The notes beneath the pieces were generated by a model, which saw nothing but the letters and a program-made list of their open reading frames with translations, was not told the DNA's origin and searched no databases. A stretch of DNA of 64,000 nucleotides, taken from Asterias amurensis. Lineage: Eukaryota; Echinodermata; Asteroidea; Forcipulatida; Asteriidae. The translations under genes and the position numbers were made by a program. Within the stretch, counting starts at the first letter, position 1, and each line of letters opens with the position of its first letter. Location: positions 806,001-870,000 of the forward strand of contig NC_092663.1 in assembly GCF_032118995.1 (NCBI RefSeq), given 5' to 3'. Shown piece after piece: positions 1 to 10,600 of the stretch.

Positions 1-1207
1 AAATTCAAAGAACTTTTAACAAACAGCACACACAAAAATATATTTTACAACCTCTTTAAATGACGCAGATAATAATAAAAAGGTAAAATATAGGTTATAA
101 TAACATCACTGCAGCTTGTTTAGAGTTAAAAGTGACGCTCAAAATGCTCAAATCAAGTGATGCGAAGACGCGGAAAAATACTTTACCACATGTTTTTTGA
201 GATCGTCCAAGTTGAGGCTTCGTGTGTAAAGCTGATAGAGGGCGTTTTTACCAAGTTTTGGCTCCTTGTTAGATGGAACGGGAGCATAAAGTGGTGCTTT
301 TTCCCCGTTAAACTTTGAGAAGGTTTACGAAAGACAAAGCAAGACTTTCATACCTAAAATGATCATGACAGTAAAGGCAGTCGCTGCACAATTAACCTCC
401 GTTTCTTTTCGAATTTAAAAACCCCTTCCACCCAAAAGTGTGAATGCTAAAAGTATCGTCTGCTGAACTTTTCGCCTCCATAGAGCGGACAGATTCACGT
501 TCCCGCCAAATAAACACAAATTAAGCACAACCACGAAGTTTTTATGAACTGGCGACAGACAGTGAGCAGCTACGACTCCAAACTAAGTTCCTCAACGGTG
601 ACACCATGACTAAACTAAAAATTGCCGCTGATGGAGGAAAACTTGTCACGACTCTCCATCTTGACCCATCATCTTCACGCTCATCAACCAGCACAATCTT
701 CCGCTTCGGGGGATGTTACACAAAGGTTACTGGATAGTACCTCTGATGACAATCATTTGTTTTCAAAGTGTGTTCCACGGTATGAAGATAAGCGAAGATT
801 ATCCCCAAGCGTTAAATGACAATCCGGGGGTCCGTGACCGCCCATTATCGTCACCATTTTGCCAACGACTATGGCTGCCAGTGATATCGGAGGCTGGTAC
901 ACTCTCGCAACCAGCAATGCGTTTAGATTCAAATGAAAGAAACAATACATTATGACCATCTCGGTGGACCAACTACTTTCGTTTTAAAAGTTTTCCCTTG
1001 TAAACAGTTTGCTTTCAGAGGTTGTATTAGTAAATCAATCCATGTTTTGCCTTGATTCTTAAAAATATTAGGCCATGGAGGAAGAAATGATAAGGCCTAA
1101 TAAACATCAGGTTATTGTTTAAAGATTTTAATCACAAACACATGATGATGAATTCGATAAAATAAAATTATTTCTAAGCGTTTAGAATGGATTTGTGTCG
1201 GGTGTAA
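1..1207. other. No gene recognised
   Basis: Only short unsupported open frames lie here (the longest about 80 codons, overlapping on both strands), with no splice-linked coding signal. The base composition is ordinary and I saw no repeat boundaries. Confidence 0.5.
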
Positions 1208-1445
1208 GCATGGAGCAATAAAGCCGGTGTGGGCGTAGCCTGAACCTCTGACGTCACACCTCGAGGGTAAATACAGGGGCCTAGTCTATAGTGTGTGTGG
1301 GTAGTGATGTAAGCATCATGGCACACCGAACAAAAAAATACAGCCAGCGGACCAAGGCGTAAGAAGGTATGGTAACGAGCTACTATCTTAAGACGTTCCA
1401 AGTCGTTACTCTCAACATGGAGCAATCTAGTTTATTGCTCCATGC
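1208..1445. mobile_element. MITE-like element with 15 bp perfect terminal inverted repeats
   Basis: GCATGGAGCAATAAA at 1208-1222 is the exact reverse complement of 1431-1445. The 238 bp between carry no coding potential. The motif ATGGAGCAAT recurs at about 1416 next to the right end, making a tight hairpin there, and again at about 2343. I see no clear target-site duplication. This is a non-autonomous DNA element by structure; the family is unknown. Confidence 0.55.
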
Positions 1446-2690
1446 TCTCAAGTACATGCTTCATTTACTCTGGTATGATGACAAAAACCAATTCAACCAC
1501 TGATTAGATAATCGCCCAGAAAACAACTCCCTTTTTAAAACAATTAACAAACCCATCGAAGCAGATACAATAGCTGATAATCAAAAGTCTTTTTACACGT
1601 CAATAAACTGAGTTAAATTAAACTAAACAACAACAGGTGTTTTGTCACATGACAACAGGTGGGTAGAGTCCCTGCTATGTTAACAACATGAGCCGTGTCC
1701 GTCAAAAGTTACATCCGTTTATTTGGAAGCACAGTTGAATCATGGTTGAATCTGTCTGAAATCACGTAGTGGAATGAAAATGATGGCAAACCAACTAAAT
1801 TAACCAAGAAAATTTGTCGGGAATTGATATCTAAAACCACTCGTGCCTCTGGCCGCAGCAAATCAAGGTTTTCTACCTCCATGGTTTTAGGGACGTCTGG
1901 AATTAAGTGTAACCATTTTGCTAACCTTTTGCTCGAGGATATTTCTACACGACCTTACAAGGTTCAAGGAAAACACCAGACCTATCGTCAAATCGTCATC
2001 ATCATCAGATTTACCGAGGAAGGGTAATGGGTTTGACAGAGTTGTTTCGGGGGTGGGTGATGGGGCCGTAACGCCCCGAGCGAGGCACCGACAGGGCACG
2101 GCGGAGTGCCGGCCGGCACAGAGATGGGATCGGTCGGTGCTCTGTGGGTGCTATAATGAACAGACTGGAAACTAGTTTACTCTGGACCTTTGCCAGTCAT
2201 GAAATCATAATAACACCCCTCTCGACCCTTTTAGCGTGTCACGTGGTGGAAATAACCAAATCCTTGCATGCTGCATATGAAATTATAACTAACAGTTTAC
2301 CGTGTCATCATAACATAGGCCTACACTCAATATTATAATACCATGGAGCAATGATAATACACACAATATGGACATAGGTACAAAACCATTGCGTTTGTTT
2401 TTCTGTATCGGAAGCTTAAAAGAACAAATAAAGTGTTGCCTAAATAATTAGGAATTATGAAAACCTTTCACTTTGAAAAAATAGCATCTACAGGCCGGCA
2501 ACAGGCTTATACATACGTATACTTATATTGTTGTAAATGTGAGCAAAAACTGTGTTTTCCACAATATCCGTAGCCTTGCTCAAGGCAGTCGAACTATTCA
2601 CTCCGAAAAAAAAAAACCTTTGCAAAACAATAAACTTCAAGGCAGCGGTGCAAGTATGTGTAATTAGTATAATACAAAAGTAAGTTTCAT
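1446..2690. other. No gene recognised
   Basis: Short open frames only. A GC-rich patch at about 2040-2145 stands out from AT-rich surroundings, but I cannot assign it. Confidence 0.4.
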
Positions 2691-2693
2691 TAC

Positions 2694-2830
2694 CTTGTAC
2701 AATGAAACGTAGACCCTCTTCTTCTCCTTTACTTCAGTTGTTCCAGTTGAAGGATCGTTCGTCACTTTGTCTTGTTTTCAATTCACTAATCAATAGTGAG
2801 CAAGACGCATTCACCACCAAGCAATGATGC
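2694..2830 (-). other. Possible 5' exon of an unseen minus-strand gene
   Basis: Reading the minus strand, a good donor (AAG then GTAATG) sits at 2694/2693. The preceding bases stay open in one frame for about 27 codons with a basic, charged translation (ending VYVSLYK), but no ATG opens that frame after its last stop. It could be a 5'UTR exon, an internal exon whose acceptor I did not find, or chance. No partner exon is visible in 1-2690. Confidence 0.18.
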
Positions 2831-2988
2831 TATAAACTACTACCATGAAGCTTACTTCTAAAGCTATACCCACATCCTTTGCCAATCTTCTGAAATTAAC
2901 ACAACTATCCACTGGGACTTCAAAACCCTCAAGGACTTAGTTGGTGACCACTTTCACCCAGAGATATCTGATTGGTTAAAGTAACTGC

Positions 2989-2996
2989 TGACGTCA
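2989..2996. promoter_or_regulatory. Palindromic CRE motif TGACGTCA
   Basis: A perfect 8 bp cAMP-response element lies about 160 bp upstream (minus strand) of the possible exon at 2694-2830. Position is the only support; a chance match is possible. Confidence 0.25.
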
Positions 2997-3289
2997 GAGA
3001 TAAACAGATGATTAGGCCACGCCTACTGCTAGCTGTAGTCACTGTGTGGAGTTCCCGTTACAGACTGGGAATACTAGGAATTGCTAATGAGCTCCTAACG
3101 CCTTGCTATCTGGTTAAGTGATTTAGATGCTTCCGGATAGCTCTTTAAAACCGATAAGGAACTTGTCCTTACTCTATGGTCTGAGCGATGTGTTTATAAC
3201 ATTAAACTTGGGAGTTATACACACAACTTTACAACAACCCATGAACTGAGTTTTCTGAAATAAATATTAATAAAAAAAAAAACATTTTT

Positions 3290-3530
3290 ACCCGTGCTTC
3301 GATGTGTGTTTCATTCTGTGTTAGCACATTGCGTACTCAGTACTTTCCCGATTCCTGTGAAAAAAATATTACAGGCATATTACCAAGGTGGGATTCGAAC
3401 CCACGACCCTTGCAATTCTAGAGCAGTGTCAAACCAACTAGAATATCGAGATTGCCCGGTAGTAGAGGCAGTTCGAGGTTGCCCAGTAGCTGTAGAGGCT
3501 GTTTGAATCCTATGTTTTGGCAGGTTTTTT
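3290..3530 (-). repeat. SINE-A copy (tRNA-derived)
   Basis: On the minus strand a tRNA-like head has a GGTTCGAATCC B box, followed by the tail motif ACTGAGTA and poly-A-like runs. Better copies at 22455-22692 and 53707-53925 share the leader (ATAGGATTCAAA), the head and the tail (GTATACAGTGCTAACAC). Confidence 0.7.
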
Positions 3531-4663
3531 TCTGTGTATACATGCAAAGGAAATTACGATTACATCACGAAGCATCACGAACCAAGGATGTCAGACTCAG
3601 ACCGTGGATGTGTAAAAACCTTCACGGTCACCTTTACGGTCAGACCGTGGTAGTGTTCACCTTAAATCTCGTCTATTAATATTGACCAGATGGAGTTCTA
3701 CCTCATTATATGGACTGACTCGATGACTGACTTTCGAAAATAATCGGTAATTTTACATAAATAAATAGCGTGCAATCAGATTACTAAATCAAATTTCAAG
3801 GGTCGTTCGTTCTATGGCTGTGTTTTCGGGTGAAGATAAGCTTTCTACCGTGTTTAATCCAATCATGGTGGTATAGATTTCTACCCCCAACATGTTCTAC
3901 TCCATGCTCCAGGCTATGAACCCACAAACGAGATAAGTAGAGAGTAAAGGTGCTGTAGTGTATTGTTGAAGCGAAGTTCGGAAAGGCATTGCGCTGTCGA
4001 GAGCTTAAATTCCTCCTTCGTCCGTGGTTTATTAAGGACATGTAACAACAATCAATTAACAAAATCCATTCAAATTTTATTCGTTTATCGTGCGTTAAAA
4101 TGAACATAACTCGAAAAAAAACCTGTTTGACCATAACCCTTCTTCAAGAGATTTCAATTAAATGTCATATTTTTGTCTCGTCAAAATGCCGGTTTTGGAC
4201 GCATGCCGGCATGTGACATAAGCATTACCGCTTGCTAACTTGAATTTCAATTTCAACAAATGTTTTCAGTCATTTTATGTTAACAGTCCAAGGTTATTCC
4301 CAAAATCTTTAGAAAAACGCGCCTCAGTCTTTACCATTATGACGTCATTAATATGCATGTCGTCATGAATGGTATTTCATTGACGCGCGTCTGAGTTGGT
4401 AGCAACGCGCGATTGCGTGAATGTTCGTTTACTTTGTTTGTCGACATAAAGTCTGTGCGTTGCGTAGTTTATAAGGTGTTTGTGTGTGCACTGCGGCTAC
4501 AATTCTTCTGGGTCACACTGCTGGTGCGGGCGGCAGTGGTTTTCCCGTCCAAACAAGGCATCATTTATGGTTAACTTCTAGATTTTTTGACTCAAACCTT
4601 CCATAATGGGAGCAAGTGATTTGAAGTAACTTTGATCTGAGGTAACATTTATTCCGATTCACG
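3531..4663 (+). other. Intergenic region and putative HCN promoter
   Basis: No exon is recognised. A 112-codon minus-strand open frame at 3796-4134 lacks family features or splice partners. The last about 350 bases are richer in CpG (for example GACGCGCG near 4382 and CAACGCGCG near 4403), compatible with the promoter and 5'UTR of the channel gene starting at 4664. No TATA box is evident. Confidence 0.35.
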
Positions 4664-7600
4664 ATGGCGGAGGAATTGAAGGCAGTCAATGTGATATCGG
4701 ACAGACAATCAGCGGGTTAGTTATTGAGGAATATTTATCTGGAAATTTATATCAGAAAGATTTTGTAATGAAATTATTTGGGGTTGAACTAAGAGAAAAA
4801 TTACCAGAGCGAGATTTGAACTAACGCGCTTTTAAATTTCCCGCCGGCGGTCTACCAACTGAGCTATCTACGCCTATGTTGGCGGTCTCCCTGTTTTGCC
4901 AATATATTTGGAAATGCAAAAAAAAAAAAAAAAAAAAATACTCATGTACCTATTTACTTATCTGGCTGGTCTCATCTGTCAGTCTGTTTTTGTCTAGTCT
5001 GTCCCAGGGTAAATTTAAAAAAAAACACACTATGCTTCAAATTTTCCCTTCATGTTGGTAGTTAGCCATGTTTTAATTGTGTTTCAATTGATGATGTAGA
5101 ATGTATACTGCTTGAATTGCATTTGATGCTTTTGTTTGTTGTTGCCAATATTGGAATAAATGTCTTAACAGTAAACTTATTTTCCACTATTAAAATCCTT
5201 GATATGACTCAGGTCTTGCGACTGACGTCCTGGCCGCTATGGGAGTCAAGATGAAACCCATGAACAAACCCCGTAAATGGACTTTATTTCGTGCCTCAAA
5301 CCAAGAATTTGTCAAGAGAATTTACCGTAGCGAGAAAGCACTCAAAGATGAGCAACTTCGGCAGCAGAAAGTCCGCTATTTTGTCATTCATCCACTCAGC
5401 ATTTTTCGGTTCGTAAATAGTATTGTTGGTGTAGTTGTTGATTATGTTGTTGTTATTGTTGTTATTGTTGTTATTGTTGTTGTTGTTGTTGTTGTAGTTG
5501 TAGTAAAAACCATTAAAATACCTTCTCTTCATTCAAGGAACTGTAACAAACATACAGGGCCCAATTTCATAAAGTAAGCACAAAAACATGCTAAGCACAG
5601 ACAAACTATCGCTTAGCAGAAACTGGTTACAAGACAAAAAATCCATAAAGTTTGCATTCTTGTGACTGGTGCCCCACCCATTTTGTGTTTAGCAGCTACA
5701 CATTAAACTCACACAGTCTGAAAATAATGATGGTAGAGAAAGCTTGCTGTGGCGCTGTAGTTTTTGAGAAATGAGTAAAACAAGCCACAACAATTATTGT
5801 AAGCATGTATAACATTATTTTCGTGACATTAATGACTACAATCCATTTGTTATTTCAGTTGGTGTTGGGACATGTGGATGGTTCTATTGATGTGCATCAC
5901 ATTGATTATTCTACCGATCAATATCGCTTTCTACAGTGATCAATTCTCAGCATCTTGGACCGTAGCAAACTGCTTCACGGACAGTTTCTTCATGATTGAT
6001 ATTTGTCTCAATTTCTTTACTGGAATTATCGATCATAAGAACGAACGGGTATGTAGGCTTGGTGTAGAAAAAAAACATTAATTAGAAGAAAAAAAATAAC
6101 AATAATCATCATCATCATCATCATCATCATTACTATCATAGTTCAATCAAATGTAACTTGTTGTTTTTGTTTGTTGTCTACTCAAGGTGATCATAGTACG
6201 AAGACAAATCGCTGGCAATTATTTAAAATCTTGGCTCCTTCCTGATTTGATCTCATCGTTTCCATTTGATTACATCTACATCTTCATAAATGGTACTGAG
6301 GGATATACATCAGACTCCACTGCACTAACACTCCGCGTATTCCGGTAGGTTACGCTTGTTACCCTCCGTAAAGCCTGTAAGCACAAAACCCTGCTAAGCA
6401 CAATCAAATCTTGCTTAGCAAAAACACCAGCCAACAATCCCAAAGTTTACATTGTTCCGATTGGTGCCCCACTCAATTTTGGCTTAGTGAAGAAATTTGT
6501 TAAGCAGCACACTTTCTGCTACAAAGAATTGAGCCATGTGCCTTATTTCAATATGCCTGAAAGCACAAAAAATGCTAAGCACAGGAAAATCTTTCAGCAG
6601 AAAATAACAGGTTAGCAGCCAGCATTCCATAAAGTTTTCATTGTTGCGACTGGTGCCAAACAAATTTCTGGCAGGGAAAATAATTTGATTAGCAGAACTT
6701 TCTGCCTAACAGCTTAATACAATTTGACCCTGGTGTAAAGATGATTATACCGTCATAACACCATCATTTCTGGCTTAGCAAACAAATTGCTAAGCAGTTT
6801 TTGCTGCTAAACAGCTTTATAAATTGGGCCCTGGTGGAGAGACAGTTATACCGTCATTATACAGTCATTTCTGGCTTAGCAAATAAATTGCTATAAGCAG
6901 TATTTTCTGCCTAACAGCTTTATACAACTTTGCCCTGGTGTAGAGACAGTTGTACTAAACCATATTTCACAGCATGCTGCTCTGTCCCTCTACCACCTCC
7001 TCTTGCCAAATTACAAACATTTTAAATTAATGATTAGAAGTGAATTTCTTTATCTCCTGAAGACAATCAGAGCATACTGATCGAAACATTGAGTCGTTAA
7101 CTACCGGTTCTTTTCAGAACCAAGACTACTCAAAAAAGATTTACACATGGTGTTACTGCAAACCTCTCGTAGTTATACTTCCACCATGCGCTAAGTTTAA
7201 AATCCTACTTATAAGTTTCTTATTGTTGTCTTATTAGATTGGCCAAGATCTTAGGGATTTTAAGACTGCTGCGTCTTGCTCGACTCATGAGATATGTCAA
7301 CAAACTCGAAGAGGTGAGTTAACATTGTGATGGATATTTCTAGCGTTTGATTTGTACAAAGGCATTGAGTGGCAGATTTGTATTATAATAATAATAATAA
7401 CAATAACAATTTAAAAACTTTTAAAATCGATATCGTTCATCTTGTCAGATCTTCCATGTAGAAGGAGCAGTGATCCGGATAATCAACTTGAGTCTTGTCA
7501 TGCTTGTTGTGATTCATTGGAATAGTTGTATTCAATTCTTCATCGCATTCGCTCAAGATTTCCCGCCGGACAGTTGGGTGACTCTTAGTGGTCTTGAGGT

Positions 7601-10600
7601 AAAAACTGAGCCCTTCGCTTGAAAATGAAGATTTTTAACAAAGTAATCGATTTTTAACAAAGTATTACAATCTTTTGGTTTTTGAAAACAAAAAACCCTT
7701 TTTAAGAATGTGCATGCAATAAAATAAACCTTGGATTCAGTATTTTGAACATATTTGAATTATATTCTTTTTTGGCAAGGTCTAACCACATTAGAAACAT
7801 TTTAGCCTTCAAGAAAGTCTCTGCTAGGGTCGAAACGTCAGGCCATAAAACAATTTGCGCATTTATTTATACCGGTCCTTTTGGTTGGTAAGCAGTTGGC
7901 AAGATCTAATTCAATTTTTTTCACCTTAAAAGCAAAATGCATGAATAAGTAATACTTTTGTTTAATGATTTTTGGGGTTGAACAAAGAATTGACTAGAGT
8001 GGGATTCGAACCAACGACCTCCAGATTAACGTGCCGGCGCTCTACCAACTGAGCTATCTAGCCCTATATTGGCGGTGTCCCTATTTGGTCAATATCTTTG
8101 TTCGGGGGTACCAGTCAGAAGCCATACAAACGTCAACTGCCGTGTAGCCAGGGATCACACCCAAATTACGATACAACCTGGGAAGCGGCAGTCGGGGGAT
8201 CACCTTAAGGGGATGCGACTTTTTGTTTCAGATATCAATATAAACCACAAGGGAAACTGACTGGGTAAATTTTGAAATGATTTTTGGGGTTGAACAAAGA
8301 ATTGACTAGAGTGGGATTCGAACCAACGACCTCCGGATTAACGTGCCTGCGCTCTACCAACTGAGCTATCTAGCCCTATATTGGCAGTGTCCCTATTTTG
8401 TCAATATCTTTGTTTGGGGTTTATATTGATACTTTTGTTTAATATCTCCAGAATGCTGATAAATGGGATCAATATTCCTGGGCTTTCTTCACAGCCATTA
8501 GTCACATGCTTGGTATTGGATTTGGTCGTCATACACCACAAAACCTGATCGAGATGTGGGCTGCCACTATAAGTATCACGCTAGGGGCTTCGTTTTATGC
8601 CGGCTTTGTTGGCCAAATGGCCACTTTACTTCTATCTATAGGTGCATCAGGCAGAATCTACAATGAAAAGGTAACATTATTTTAGGAACACGTTGCCTTG
8701 GATCGGGCGAGATGGTCCATGAAAAGCAATTGAAGATTTTTTAAAAGTAGAATATAATGATTCACACAAACATGCCTCGAAAGTGCATGGTTTTCCTTAT
8801 ACTTTGCAATAAACTAACACGGTCGGCCATTTTATGGACTCAAAAACTTGACTGTACAAAATTGCGTGCCGTGTTAGTTCATGACATATAAGGAAAGCCA
8901 TGCAATTTCTAGGCATATTTGTGTGGATTATTATATTCTACTTTTAACACATCTTTCTAACCACATACAAAGGGATTCAAACGCATTGCATTTTTTTTTT
9001 TTTACTGCGCCTTGAACACCCAGCAGGGTGAATATGTGCGCATTACAAGTCTTATTATTACGATTTATTATTAGTTTCTAAGTAAATTATGGCGTCGAAA
9101 TCAAGCATCTTAAAGCACACAACTTTGTGTGACAAGAGTGTTTTTTCTTCCATTATTATCTCGCAACTTCGACGACCAATTAAGTTCAAATTTCACAGGT
9201 TTGTTATTTTGTGCATATGTTGGGATACACCAAGTAAGAAGACTGGTCTTTGACAATTTATACTGCAGCCAGTAGACCGTAGGGAAATTTGTATAACTCA
9301 TTATGAATATTGACTTCTTAATTTTTGAAAAGCTAATAACCGTTCCAGATGTTGAAGGGTGAGTTTGACCAAAAAATGGTTTTCCCCATAACCCCCAATT
9401 AAAATTCTTTATCCCCAATATAAATTAAAAATCTATTAACAAATTACTTCAACAATTTTGTCAATGTTAATGTGCTAACACTGTAAAATTTGTGTGCACA
9501 AGCCTATGATGAAAGTGTTTTCTAACTAGAGATATTTGTTTTTACTATTAACTTATTTGCATAGATCAACCAAGTCAAGGAATATATGCGTTATCGCAAA
9601 ATACCAGGGAAGACACAGAAGCGAATATTGGATTACTACGATCATCGTTACCAGCGGAAGTATTTTGATGAGGATGAGATTCTTCAGGAGCAGAATGATC
9701 CAATAAGAAGGGTGAGTAATGTCAATAAATTAGTCAATAATCAATAAACAGGATTTGAAACTTTGCATGGTGGACAGAGAGGTTTACGTGGTAACACCAT
9801 GTGTAAATCACTTTTGAGTAGTGTTGGTTCTGAAAAGAACCAGTGGTTGACAACTCAAAGTTTCGATCAGTATAAACTGATCGTCTTCAGGAGAAGAAAT
9901 AGTCAATAAATTACGGCAATCAATCGAATGAAGAATAACCACAAAAGCCAATTCCTATTCAAATATTTTTTGATTATGAATTTTCAAATGATACAGAAAT
10001 CGTTTCAATGGTTTTTATAGCAGTTGATTGCAAAATTAAGATGATATAGAAGTTATGGGTTTGAACAAAGAAAAATTGACTGGAGCAGGACTTGAACCAA
10101 CGACCTTTGGGTTAGCGTACCGGCGCTCTACCAACTGAGGTTTCTGACAAGCCATATGTTGACGGTCTCCCTATAAGTCAATATATTTGATCAGGGTGCC
10201 AGTCACAAGCCATACAACCGTTAACTGCCGTGTAACCGGGGATCACACCCAAGTTTTCGATACAACTTTGGAAGCGGCAGCCAGGGGATCACCTTAAGGG
10301 GATGCAACTTTTTATTTCAGATATCAAATAATAAACCACAACCCTTGAGGTTTATGATATAATAATACTTGGTTCTTATACAGCACTTTATCACACCCCT
10401 AAAGGGCTGTATCAAAGCCTACAGTAGTTTTCCTGCAAGGTTTGTGGAGCTACGTTTTCAAGTATAAGACCTACTTTAAAGCACCTATTGGATTACAAGG
10501 TGCTGTGGTGCAATATGCTGCCAATCAAACCAGGAACACCGAGGCGAACCCCTTCTCTTTTCAATAAGTGCAATTGGTTATTTTACGTGCAATACACAAC

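Noticed and set aside
3796-4134. 112-codon minus frame upstream of HCN
   Set aside because: No motif, no conserved-looking composition, no splice evidence.
5239-5577. 112-codon plus frame and 78-codon poly-Asn minus frame
   Set aside because: The plus frame is HCN exon 2 read through its donor into a GTT microsatellite; the minus frame is the microsatellite shadow.
7985-8070. Possible functional tRNA gene
   Set aside because: It has A and B boxes and a fair acceptor stem, but the T-stem is imperfect and near-identical dispersed copies with a common body show it is a SINE head.
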